NCBI RefSeq assembly: GCF_963677565.1
Contig: NZ_OY781981.1
Location: 868,001 to 932,000 of the forward strand
Length of the DNA: 64,000 nucleotides
Origin: an uncultured Draconibacterium sp.
Lineage (GTDB): Bacteria > Bacteroidota > Bacteroidia > Bacteroidales > Prolixibacteraceae
Reading direction: 5' to 3'
The notes beneath the pieces were generated by a model that saw only the letters and a list, made by a program, of their open reading frames with translations, searched no databases and was not told where the DNA came from. Shown in pieces: positions 45,250 through 51,443 of this stretch (positions are counted from its first letter, which is position 1; every line of letters begins with the position of its first letter). The position numbers were made by a program, and so were the translations under genes.

Positions 45250-45355
45250 ACTCGAAAAACAGCAATTTTGGCATTTTGTTCAATCTTTTGCTTCTATTCT
45301 TAAACAATAGGATTGTGATCTGCTGTCAGAAAGTGATGCACGCTGGTACGGCGCG

Positions 45356-45516
45356 GATTACTTCGGTCGTTCCACTCCCTCGTAATGACAGACTATTTAA
45401 ATGAAAACAGCCGCGGACCGTGCAGAATCAAGCCCAAACCATATAACCCTTGGTCCGCGGCCAAACCCTGTAAATCACTTGTTATTGCGATCCGACGAAG
45501 GAGGAGAAGCAATCCA
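45356..45516. repeat. ~160-bp stem/variable-loop element, copy a
   Basis: The ends GATTACTTCGGTCG...CGTAATGACA and TTATTGCGATCC...GAGAAGCAATCC are imperfect inverted repeats. The centre has the stem CCGCGGACC / GGTCCGCGG with a loop of about 33 bases. Three further copies are at 48833, 49466 and 50253. Confidence 0.85.
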
Positions 45517-45523
45517 ATCTTTA

Positions 45524-45640
45524 ACCACCCAACCGCTGTACGCGGTCCTCCCCTCCCTGCCTGCCGGTTGCCAGGGAGGAGAGCCTGTACCGACTGAGCA
45601 CAGCGAGCGTCGGGAAGACCAGCGCAGCTGGTGAGGTGGT
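45524..45640. repeat. DUF559-type double-end repeat, short copy
   Basis: It begins ACCACCCAACCGCTGTACGC and ends ACCAGCGCAGCTGGTGAGGT + GGT. The left end has an ACCGC/GCGGT hairpin and the right end a CCAGC/GCTGG hairpin, as in the longer copies at 46-48 kb; the middle differs and is shortened. Confidence 0.8.
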
Positions 45641-45660
45641 AGTATTAGATAAGTGCTAAG

Positions 45661-45697
45661 CCACGCGAAAGCCCCGAGACTTCGGGGGCGCGACAGC
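45661..45697. repeat. REP of the CCACGCGAAAG family, copy 1
   Basis: CCACGCGAAAGCCCCGAGAC followed by TTCGGGGGCGCGACAGC. The CCCCGAGACTTCGGGG hairpin lies between CACGCG and CGCG arms. It shares its ends with the two REPs that flank the transposase at 47212. Confidence 0.8.
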
Positions 45698-45757
45698 TAA
45701 TAGTAAAGACCAACTTTAATTTTATAAATTTGAAGTATCAACAGCGCAAGAACAGTT

Positions 45758-45967
45758 ATGGAAGAGGAAAATAAAAAGCCAACAGAAGCGGAAAACACGC
45801 CCGAAAAGAAAAAGGATGAAACGTGGATTGACAAAGCAGAAGCCAAAATAGACGAGACCGCCGAAAAGATTCACAAAAGCGACGCCTACCAAAAAGCCGA
45901 TAAAAAACTGGAGGACGCAACCAAAAAGCTATTTCGTAAGGCGGGGCGCTTGTGGGGGAAGTTATGA
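45758..45967 (+). CDS. Small charged helical protein
   Basis: A 69-residue protein, very rich in Lys and Glu, with a likely long amphipathic helix (DKAEAKIDETAEKIHKSDAY, then KADKKLEDATKKLFRKAGRL). No signal peptide or membrane helix. It resembles the small soluble helical proteins often annotated as hypothetical in Bacteroidota; I assign no function. It is isolated within the repeat island, between a REP and a DUF559 unit. Confidence 0.6.
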   Translation: MEEENKKPTEAENTPEKKKDETWIDKAEAKIDETAEKIHKSDAYQKADKKLEDATKKLFRKAGRLWGKL

Positions 45968-45995
45968 TCTAAAAACACAATTGCACCTTCGATTT

Positions 45996-46150
45996 ACCAC
46001 CCCACCGCCGTTAACGCGGTCCTCCCCCCTCCTGGCAGGAGGGGAAACTTCGTGCTGCTGACTATGTTCTTTACTTCAAAATGCTAAATTGGAATACGAA
46101 TATTTCTCCTCCTCACAGGAGGAGGGGACCAGCGAAGCTGGTGAGGTGGT
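45996..46150. repeat. DUF559-type double-hairpin element E2
   Basis: Left end ACCACCCCACCGCCGTTAAC + GCGGT, then the CCCTCCTGGCAGGAGGG hairpin; right end CTCCTCCTCACAGGAGGAG then GGGACCAGCGAAGCTGGTGA + GGTGGT. Each end therefore carries two hairpins in mirrored order, and the two ends are inverted relative to each other. It borders the first DUF559 gene. Confidence 0.9.
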
Positions 46151-46159
46151 AAGATAATT

Positions 46160-46525
46160 TCAACTTCTTCTCTTCTCTGCAAAATCAATAATATCCTGTT
46201 TTATCACCTCCGGATATTCATACACCCATCGGTTTTCATACCTGAATACAGTAATCCCCAGTCTTTCTAACTCCCCATCTCGCGCTGTATCCCTGGCGAT
46301 ACTATTCATATCGGCATGAACTTCTCCATCCAGTTCAATTGCCAGCATTAGCTCATAGCAGAAAAAGTCAACAATATACCTTCCAATAGAGTGTTGTCGT
46401 CGGAATTTACACCCTTTAACCTGACTTTTCTTTAGCACCTTCCAAAGAGTGGCTTCGGCAGCTGTTGAATGTCTGCGTAAATGCTTTCGTAATGGTTTGT
46501 AGAACTTGTGATTGTGGAGCCGCAT
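46160..46525 (-). CDS. DUF559 endonuclease-like protein, tandem copy a
   Basis: A 121-residue DUF559 protein, distantly related to the Vsr/PD-(D/E)XK nuclease fold. Motifs: KFYKPLRKHLRRHSTAAEAT and LWKVLKKSQVKGCKFRRQHS at the start, IGRYIVDFFCYELMLAIELD (the D...ExD core) in the middle, RDGELERLGITVFRYEN near the end. It is flanked by E2 and E3, whose inner ends point towards it. The adjacent copy at 46722 differs by one residue (Gly/Glu in RDGELER). Whether it mobilises the surrounding hairpins is inference. Confidence 0.9.
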   Translation of the reverse strand: MRLHNHKFYKPLRKHLRRHSTAAEATLWKVLKKSQVKGCKFRRQHSIGRYIVDFFCYELMLAIELDGEVHADMNSIARDTARDGELERLGITVFRYENRWVYEYPEVIKQDIIDFAEKRRS

Positions 46526-46558
46526 TTTTTATTTAAAGTTAATGATTATAAATAAATT

Positions 46559-46712
46559 ACCACCCCACCGCTGTAAACGCGGTCCTCCCCCTCCTGGCAG
46601 GAGGGGAATCTTCGTGCTGCTGACTATGTTCTTTACTTCAAAAAGCTAAATTGGAATACGAATATTTCTCCTCCTCACAGGAGGAGGGGACCAGCGAAGC
46701 TGGTGAGGTGGT
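46559..46712. repeat. DUF559-type double-hairpin element E3
   Basis: Almost the same sequence as E2, starting 563 bp downstream: ACCACCCCACCGCTGTAAAC + GCGGT at the left, GAGGTGGT at the right. With the DUF559 gene it forms a ~562-bp tandem unit. Confidence 0.9.
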
Positions 46713-46721
46713 AAGATAATT

Positions 46722-47087
46722 TCAACTTCTTCTCTTCTCTGCAAAATCAATAATATCCTGTTTTATCACCTCCGGATATTCATACACCCATCGGTTTTCA
46801 TACCTGAATACAGTAATCCCCAGTCTTTCTAACTCCTCATCTCGCGCTGTATCCCTGGCGATACTATTCATATCGGCATGAACTTCTCCATCCAGTTCAA
46901 TTGCCAGCATTAGCTCATAGCAGAAAAAGTCAACAATATACCTTCCAATAGAGTGTTGTCGTCGGAATTTACACCCTTTAACCTGACTTTTCTTTAGCAC
47001 CTTCCAAAGAGTGGCTTCGGCAGCTGTTGAATGTCTGCGTAAATGCTTTCGTAATGGTTTATAGAACTTGTGATTGTGGAGCCGCAT
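46722..47087 (-). CDS. DUF559 endonuclease-like protein, tandem copy b
   Basis: A 121-residue protein, identical to copy a but for one position. It is the second tandem unit (unit length about 562 bp, E3 plus this gene). The near-identity of genes and flanks shows recent duplication or gene conversion. The third unit downstream is broken by a transposase insertion. Promoter and ribosome site would lie in the TTTTTTATTTAAAGTTAATG stretch shared by all copies, upstream of the ATG. Confidence 0.9.
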   Translation of the reverse strand: MRLHNHKFYKPLRKHLRRHSTAAEATLWKVLKKSQVKGCKFRRQHSIGRYIVDFFCYELMLAIELDGEVHADMNSIARDTARDEELERLGITVFRYENRWVYEYPEVIKQDIIDFAEKRRS

Positions 47088-47120
47088 TTTTTATTTAAAG
47101 TTAATGATTATAAATAAATT

Positions 47121-47175
47121 ACCACCCCACCGCCGTTAACGCGGTCCTCCCCCTCCTGCCAGGAGGGGAAACTTC
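47121..47175. repeat. DUF559-type element E4, left end only
   Basis: ACCACCCCACCGCCGTTAAC + GCGGT and the CCCTCCTGCCAGGAGGG hairpin are present, then the sequence leaves the repeat after AAACTTC, where the transposase insertion begins. Confidence 0.85.
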
Positions 47176-47182
47176 CGCGCTA

Positions 47183-47205
47183 CCGCGCGAATCCCTTCGC
47201 GTGGT
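47183..47205. repeat. REP flanking the transposase, right side of its gene
   Basis: CCGCGCGAATCCCTTCGCGT + GGT: a short REP downstream of the minus-strand transposase gene. Its mirror copy is at 47837-47859. Confidence 0.85.
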
Positions 47206-47211
47206 TTATAG

Positions 47212-47766
47212 CTATTTTACTACAATTACATCATCCAACAAGCCTTTCTCTCCCGAATAATCAACAGCACTGCTAAACAAATAATCTTCCGCTCTGAAAA
47301 CAAATCCTTCCTCAACCGGATTTTGATGAACATAGTCTATTTTTTCATCGATTACCTTGTTGCTCCATAATTCGATTGGTTTATTGTCGTGCCTCCAAAA
47401 CTGATATCGTTTAACATTTGATGATTCGCTCGCTGCCTTGCGAAATTGTTTAAGAAGAAATTCTTTTCTACTCTCTTTTGGGTTGTCTTTTATTGCTTTT
47501 ACCACTGCGTTGCTGGTAAATCGTTTAAAGTCTCCAAGAAGCAATTCCGGCTTTTGCTTTCCCGAACTTCTGAAAATTAAGTGAACATGACTTGTCATTA
47601 TACACCATGCAAATATTTCCATTCCTTTCTCCGTTTGACAATATCGCAAAGTGTCGAGCAAAATTCTTTTGTAGACATCTCTTGTAAATACGTCCAGCCA
47701 GTTTACAACAGCAAAAGAAACAAAGTATACACCATCGGGATTATAAAATTTGTAATTGCGGCTCAT
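47212..47766 (-). CDS. REP-associated tyrosine transposase
   Basis: A 184-residue Y1-family transposase. The HUH-type motif is HVHLIF (CIMTSHVHLIFRSSGKQK), and the catalytic Tyr lies in KIDYVHQNPVEEGF. It belongs to the RAYT group that moves or maintains REP hairpins by single-strand cleavage. Cognate REPs with CACGCG arms flank it on both sides; two more of the family lie at 45661 and 49630. The gene with its REPs has landed within the third DUF559 unit, replacing its middle. Confidence 0.92.
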   Translation of the reverse strand: MSRNYKFYNPDGVYFVSFAVVNWLDVFTRDVYKRILLDTLRYCQTEKGMEIFAWCIMTSHVHLIFRSSGKQKPELLLGDFKRFTSNAVVKAIKDNPKESRKEFLLKQFRKAASESSNVKRYQFWRHDNKPIELWSNKVIDEKIDYVHQNPVEEGFVFRAEDYLFSSAVDYSGEKGLLDDVIVVK

Positions 47767-47836
47767 TGTGGATTGGTTTTAAGAACATGTGGTAATAAAG
47801 TTAATTCTTTTTGAGGGATAATTATGCTACCATTAG
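47767..47836. other. Leader of the transposase gene
   Basis: A short AT-rich stretch between the transposase start and its upstream REP. No promoter element is clear. Confidence 0.4.
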
Positions 47837-47859
47837 ACCACGCGAAAGGATTCGCGCGG
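47837..47859. repeat. REP flanking the transposase, upstream side
   Basis: ACCACGCGAAAGGATTCGCG + CGG, the reverse complement of the copy at 47183-47205 apart from the loop. It marks the other boundary of the insertion. Confidence 0.85.
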
Positions 47860-47870
47860 CAGCAGGGGGG

Positions 47871-47916
47871 AATGCTTTCGTAATGGTTTGTAGAACTTGT
47901 GATTGTGGAGCCGCAT
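47871..47916 (-). pseudogene. DUF559 5' fragment (third tandem unit)
   Basis: The first ~15 codons of a DUF559 gene (MRLHNHKFYKPLRKH) end at the transposase insertion edge after the GGGGGG at 47865-47870. The sequence matches the copies at 46160 and 46722 base for base, so the rest of this third unit has been removed by or before the insertion. Confidence 0.88.
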
Positions 47917-47949
47917 TTTTTATTTAAAGTTAATGATTATAAATAAATT

Positions 47950-48103
47950 ACCACCCCACCGCCGTTAACGCGGTCCTTCCCCTCCTGGCAGGAGGGGAAA
48001 CTTCGTGCTGCTAACTATGTTCTTTAATTCAAAAAGCTAAATTGGAATACGGATATTTCTCCTACTCACAGGAGGAGGGGACCAGCAAAGCTGGTGAGGT
48101 GGT
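47950..48103. repeat. DUF559-type double-hairpin element E5
   Basis: A complete copy: ACCACCCCACCGCCGTTAAC at the left and GGTGAGGTGGT at the right, with a few substitutions (CTCCTACTCACAGGAGGAG, ACCAGCAAAGCTGGT). It ends the tandem series just before the ester-cyclase gene. Confidence 0.9.
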
Positions 48104-48127
48104 ATTAAACGCTTAACAACAAATACC

Positions 48128-48589
48128 TTAATCAACAGCTTTCCTATGCAACTCCATACCAATTTGCTGCATCATACCCAGTTCGTCAAACAGTTCGAAT
48201 TCTTCAGCAATTTTTCCGTGCTCGATTTTGCAAATAGAAATAGCCTGCATTTTAACCTCTTTTCCACTTGCAGGAATTCCTTCCAGATCGCCGGTATGCA
48301 CACAAGTAAACAAAACACGGCTAACTACCTTATCATAGCTGACAACCATATCCAGTATTTCCAAATGTGATTTCTCAAAAGCCGCGGCATACATCCTATA
48401 CAGATTTTTATACTCTTCAATACCGTTACAGGTCATATTTGGTGAACTATACACCACATTGGGAGCAAGATATTCATCAAGCACAGCAATGTTACGCTTG
48501 TTCCACAATTCATCATACACGTGTTCGATAAGCTTTTTGTCTCTACGTTCCTGTTCTTGTAAATGCTTAAATTCTGCGGTTTCTAACAT
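48128..48589 (-). CDS. Ester cyclase / SnoaL-like protein
   Basis: A 153-residue protein of the NTF2-like/SnoaL superfamily: VYDELWNKRNIAVLDEYLAP near the start, IEEYKNLYRMYAAAFEKSHL, GIPASGKEVKMQAISICKIE and KIAEEFELFDELGMMQQIGM later. Many family members are annotated as ester cyclases but true activity is usually unknown. It stands alone among repeats. Its stop lies soon after the end of E5. Confidence 0.85.
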   Translation of the reverse strand: MLETAEFKHLQEQERRDKKLIEHVYDELWNKRNIAVLDEYLAPNVVYSSPNMTCNGIEEYKNLYRMYAAAFEKSHLEILDMVVSYDKVVSRVLFTCVHTGDLEGIPASGKEVKMQAISICKIEHGKIAEEFELFDELGMMQQIGMELHRKAVD

Positions 48590-48740
48590 GACTTTTAATT
48601 TTTGGTTACGCCGGATTATACGTCGCTTGAATTGAAAAGTTGTTGGGCAGAAGGCTAAAGATTACTTCGCTAAGGGGCAAATGAGATTGCTTCTCCCGAT
48701 TCGTTTTACTCATCGGAATCGCAATAACGCGCTGAAAAAC

Positions 48741-48835
48741 TCACCTGCCCCTCGTTTGCAACGAGGGGTTAACTATTTTGTCGTTTGTAACGACCTTGGA
48801 CATCCAAAAGAATTCGAGTGGTAAATGAGAAAAGA
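48741..48835. repeat. Duplicated ~95-bp segment R5, copy a
   Basis: Two hairpins, CCCCTCGTTTGCAACGAGGGG by arms and GTCGTTTGTAACGAC, then AAAGAATTCGAGTGGTAAA. The same segment recurs at 50161-50255, in both cases abutting the stem/variable-loop element, so the composite is duplicated. Confidence 0.85.
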
Positions 48836-48992
48836 TTACTTCGGTCGATCCTTCCACGTAATGACACCTTCGCGCAGGGGAAAATAGCCGTGGACGATCA
48901 ACTTATTCATCCCGGCACAATTTACTCCCGTCCGCGGCATAAGCTGCAAATTACCTGTCATTGCGATCCGCCAGCCGGCGGAGAAGCAATCT
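48833..48992. repeat. ~160-bp stem/variable-loop element, copy b
   Basis: Ends as in copy a. The inner stem is CCGTGGACG / CGTCCGCGG with a loop containing CAACTTATTCATCCCGGCAC, the same loop as copy c. Confidence 0.85.
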
Positions 48993-49042
48993 CTCTGCCC
49001 TGCCCTTCGTTACAAACGAGGGTTAGTAAAAACAATCTTTTC

Positions 49043-49375
49043 TTACGGCAGCCAGTTCACTCCCGGAGCACGGTACTCGCCTGTTTTTTTCGCCGCCTCA
49101 TCAATCTCTTCGGGGGTGAGCAGGGGCACGCTGCTTACCGTAACCATACCACTTGCTGCTGCCTGAAGCGAAAATGCCGCCATGCTTGTACTGCAGGGCA
49201 TGTCGAAGATGCCGTAAATATCGTATTCGCCAAAAGCGTAATAGATACATTCCACTGTTCCTCCCAGCGAAGTCACCAATTTTTGAATTACCGAACGCCT
49301 GCTCGATCCTCCCTCACTCATTAATCCTTTCACTCCTTCTCCAATGTAATTTCCACAAACCAGGTACTTTGCCAT
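49043..49375 (-). CDS. GYD domain protein
   Basis: A 110-residue GYD-domain protein (named for Gly-Tyr-Asp; here GEYDIYGIFDMPCS). It begins MAKYLVCGNYIGEGVKGLMS, and RRSVIQKLVTSLGGTVECIY matches the family. These small ferredoxin-like-fold proteins are widespread with unknown role. It is monocistronic and sits between two copies of the stem/variable-loop element. Confidence 0.88.
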   Translation of the reverse strand: MAKYLVCGNYIGEGVKGLMSEGGSSRRSVIQKLVTSLGGTVECIYYAFGEYDIYGIFDMPCSTSMAAFSLQAAASGMVTVSSVPLLTPEEIDEAAKKTGEYRAPGVNWLP

Positions 49376-49465
49376 ACTATTTCTATTTAAGACATGAATG
49401 TCTGTTGTTGTTTCTAAACTAACGGCCGAGACGATTTTAGGTTACGGTTGGGGTTAGAATATAAA

Positions 49466-49625
49466 AGATTACTTCGGTCGTTCCTCCCTCGTAATGACAA
49501 CTTCGTGCAGGGAAAAACAGCCGCGGACGATCAACTTATTCATCCCGGCACAATTTACTCCCGTCCGCGGCAATTCCCTGCAAATTACCCGTCATTGCGA
49601 TCTGCCAGCCGGCGGAGAAGCAAGC
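49466..49625. repeat. ~160-bp stem/variable-loop element, copy c
   Basis: Begins AGATTACTTCGGTCGTTCC and ends GGCGGAGAAGCAAGCT. Inner stem CCGCGGACG / CGTCCGCGG; its loop is the same as that of copy b. Confidence 0.85.
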
Positions 49626-49629
49626 TAAT

Positions 49630-49662
49630 CCACGCGAAAGCCCCGAGACTTCGGGGGCGCGG
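49630..49662. repeat. REP of the CCACGCGAAAG family, copy 2
   Basis: CCACGCGAAAGCCCCGAGAC followed by TTCGGGGGCGCGG, the same as the copy at 45661 over its core. Confidence 0.8.
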
Positions 49663-49683
49663 TAGATAGTAGGAAAGGGGCAT

Positions 49684-50112
49684 CTACAGCTGAACAGGGT
49701 AGGACAGCGCAAAACAAAGACCAATGCTTGTAAGATTTATAATGGTGCGCATAGCTAATGAATAAGAGAAATAGCGAATGTTCAACACCTCGCTGATTAC
49801 AATGAACAAAGCCATGACACTAAACCAGGGGGTAAAAAGCAAGGCGAAATCGCGTCGAAGCAACATAATTACCAAATCGTGTAAAAAACCACAAAAGGCA
49901 AAGGTAAGCAGCAATGCAAAAGCCCGGGGCATCCGCTTTTTTAATGGTTTATAAATGTATTTCCACAGGTAGAAACCCCAAATGGGATTCCAGTACTTCC
50001 AAAAGCCGGCAAAGCTACCGGCCCCAAACGAGCGAAGCAGCATATTTTTTAACGAACTACTGTGGCCAACAGGCACTCCGTTTCTTTTTAAAATGTATTC
50101 CGATAAAGTCAT
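49684..50112 (-). CDS. Small MBOAT-like membrane acyltransferase-related protein
   Basis: A 142-residue membrane protein counted from MTLSEYIL (50112); an in-frame ATG at 50130 would add six residues and is a possible start. FGAGSFAGFWKYWNPIWGFY and FAFCGFLHDLVIM resemble the C-terminal region of MBOAT acyltransferases, where the conserved His (here in GFLHD) lies. It is shorter than enzymatic MBOAT proteins, about four membrane helices. Either a compact relative or a truncated form. No partner gene is adjacent. Confidence 0.65.
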   Translation of the reverse strand: MTLSEYILKRNGVPVGHSSSLKNMLLRSFGAGSFAGFWKYWNPIWGFYLWKYIYKPLKKRMPRAFALLLTFAFCGFLHDLVIMLLRRDFALLFTPWFSVMALFIVISEVLNIRYFSYSLAMRTIINLTSIGLCFALSYPVQL

Positions 50113-50160
50113 TGTATACACAACAACCATTAGGCAAGCTTGTTTTGTGGGGAAACAAGT

Positions 50161-50255
50161 TCACCTGCCCCTCGTTGCAAACGAGGGGTTAACTATTTTG
50201 TCGTTTGTAACGACGTTGGACATCCAAAAGAATTCGAGTGGTAAAGGATAAAAGA
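50161..50255. repeat. Duplicated ~95-bp segment R5, copy b
   Basis: Near-identical to 48741-48835, and again followed at once by a stem/variable-loop element. Confidence 0.85.
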
Positions 50256-50406
50256 TTACTTCGGTCGTTTTACTCCCTGGTAATGACACCTTCGCACAGG
50301 GGAAAACAACCGCGGACCGGAAACATTCATGCCCGAATCCAATAACTCATGGTCCGCGGCCATACCCTGCAAATTAGTCGTCATTGCGAGTGTAGCGAAG
50401 CAATCT
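50253..50406. repeat. ~160-bp stem/variable-loop element, copy d
   Basis: Inner stem CCGCGGACC / GGTCCGCGG with the loop GGAAACATTCATGCCCGAAT + CCAATAACTCAT, unlike copies a, b and c, although the stems and ends are alike. Confidence 0.85.
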
Positions 50407-50595
50407 GTATCCCCTGCTACATAACATATTGATAGCCAAATGTATTTTCCATAATTTTATAGTGGTTAAAAACCAAAAGCACGGTTAACCCAGAACCCTC
50501 TGAATTTACCGTAAAAATTTTAACAAGATCTGATCACATGCTACAGGGATAGCATGTACACGCCATTACAGAAGCCTGGCGTGCATACGAAAAAG

Positions 50596-50630
50596 GCCAC
50601 CTGCGCCGTGAGAAGCTTGCAGATGGCCCG
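50596..50630 (+). promoter_or_regulatory. Hairpin leader upstream of the 118-residue gene
   Basis: GGCCACCTGC and GCAGATGGCC form a ten-base stem (one mismatch) with a ~15-base loop, 35 bases before the ATG. Preceding GCCATTACAGAAGCCTGGCG adds a smaller fold. No T-run follows. A structured 5' leader is likely; no known riboswitch was recognised. Confidence 0.45.
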
Positions 50631-50664
50631 ATGTTTAAATTTATCATTTAAAACACTTTGCAAT

Positions 50665-51021
50665 ATGGCAAAAATGACTGAATCGGGAAAGCGCGATTTT
50701 GTTTCGCAGATGATTACTATTCTGCAGCAGAATACTACGCTTCTTACTGATGCCGGTTTCGATCCAACAGCAAAAATTACTCAGCTCGATACTGAGTTGA
50801 CTGCTGCCGACGATGCCGAAGGTCGCCAAATCGATGCAAAAGCCGCTGCTAAAATTGCTACGCGCGAAGCACAGCAAACGCTAAAAACGGCTTACGACGA
50901 TGGTTCGGCTACCGTAGAGATCATTGCCGGTTTTCTGGGCAAGGACCATCCATTGGTTCAGGAGCTCCGCAAACTGCGCAAGTCGAATGGCAAGCCGGAG
51001 AAACCATCCGGCAACGCTTAA
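50665..51021 (+). CDS. Small helical protein of unknown function beside a 21-bp array
   Basis: A 118-residue protein, starting at MAKMTESGKRDFV. Upstream in-frame Met codons read through the GC-rich leader and are less likely. It is Ala/Thr/Lys-rich and probably all-helical: KRDFVSQMITILQQNTTLLT, GFDPTAKITQLDTELTAADD, AEGRQIDAKAAAKIATREAQ, and IIAGFLGKDHPLVQELRKLR before a basic tail. No signal peptide, cysteine or catalytic motif. I do not recognise a family. It has a structured leader and a clear terminator, beyond which the 21-bp array begins. Confidence 0.65.
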   Translation: MAKMTESGKRDFVSQMITILQQNTTLLTDAGFDPTAKITQLDTELTAADDAEGRQIDAKAAAKIATREAQQTLKTAYDDGSATVEIIAGFLGKDHPLVQELRKLRKSNGKPEKPSGNA

Positions 51022-51037
51022 ACACCGTATTTTTAAA

Positions 51038-51072
51038 GAAGCCATCTTGTTTTTCAGGGTGGCTTTTTTAGT
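51038..51072 (+). terminator. Rho-independent terminator of the 118-residue gene
   Basis: AAGCCATC and GGTGGCTT pair around a loop containing TTGTTTTTCAG and are followed by six or seven T residues. Confidence 0.8.
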
Positions 51073-51120
51073 TGCTGATTCGCCAAAGTGGCTTACCGCT
51101 GTTCTCCCCATACAAAAACT

Positions 51121-51414
51121 AATCTCCCACCGTTTTTTCAGACCGTGCCCCCAGGGGCAAAGCCTGTGCCCCAATCTTTTTGTTTTGTGCCCCTTGGGGA
51201 TTGTAATGCGCCCCAAGGGGATTGACTTCCGAAAACAGGGGCGCGCCCTGTGCCCCTTAGGGATCGTTTCGGGCCCCCGGGGGATGGTTTTGCGAAAATG
51301 GGGGCATGCTTTGCGCCCCTTGGGGATTGTTCCGTGCCCCCTGGGGCTAGGCTTGCCAAGACAGGGGATTATCGTGTGCCCCCGGGTGATTACTCTTTGC
51401 CCCTGACTTTAAAC
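51121..51414. repeat. Array of exact 21-bp units with a 63-bp higher-order period
   Basis: Fourteen consecutive 21-bp units start at 51121 and every 21 bases thereafter, with no indel. Most have the core CCCCnnGGGG (for example TTTGTGCCCCTTGGGGATTG + T). The units at 51226, 51289 and 51352 have a different left half (GAAAACAGGGG, GAAAATGGGGG, AAGACAGGGG), and the unit at 51163 lacks the right half, so every third unit is distinct. Open frames exist on both strands through the array (heptads such as CPLGIVM) because of the multiple-of-three length. It lies between the 118-residue gene's terminator and the convergent phospholipase-like gene. Confidence 0.88.
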
Positions 51415-51443
51415 CCGCTGAAAGGCCTATAAATACTGATGTT

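Larger units (their letters stand above)
45250..45757. other. Repeat-filled intergenic stretch, start of repeat island 1
   Basis: No gene is supported. Three elements fill it in order: a stem/variable-loop element (45356-45516), a short DUF559-type double-end repeat (45524-45640) and a REP of the CCACGCGAAAG family (45661-45697), each listed separately. Confidence 0.8.
48590..49042. other. Repeat-filled intergenic stretch
   Basis: No gene is supported. It contains the duplicated ~95-bp segment R5a (48741-48835) followed at once by the stem/variable-loop element copy b (48833-48992). A CTTCGTTACAAACGAGGG hairpin follows. Confidence 0.75.
49376..49683. other. Repeat-filled intergenic stretch
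   Basis: Contains stem/variable-loop copy c (49466-49625) and a CCACGCGAAAG-family REP (49630-49662). No gene is supported. Confidence 0.75.
50131..50664. other. Repeat-filled intergenic stretch with structured leader
   Basis: Holds R5b (50161-50255), stem/variable-loop copy d (50253-50406), then about 130 bp of AT-rich sequence and a GC-rich hairpin (50596-50630) just upstream of the next small gene. Confidence 0.7.

Noticed and set aside
45385..45634. Short plus-strand frames in the repeat stretch
   Set aside because: They run through repeat elements with no start signal or protein-like composition.
50924..51406. A 160-codon plus-strand frame through the 21-bp array with heptad repeats such as CPLGIVM
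   Set aside because: Its start lies out of frame inside the 118-residue gene, a terminator intervenes, and an open frame also exists on the other strand. The openness follows from the 21-bp unit length; the similar array at 20.9 kb has a non-coding phase.
51121..51414. CRISPR array or simple microsatellite
   Set aside because: Units are 21 bp without repeat/spacer alternation of CRISPR size, and too divergent for a slippage microsatellite.
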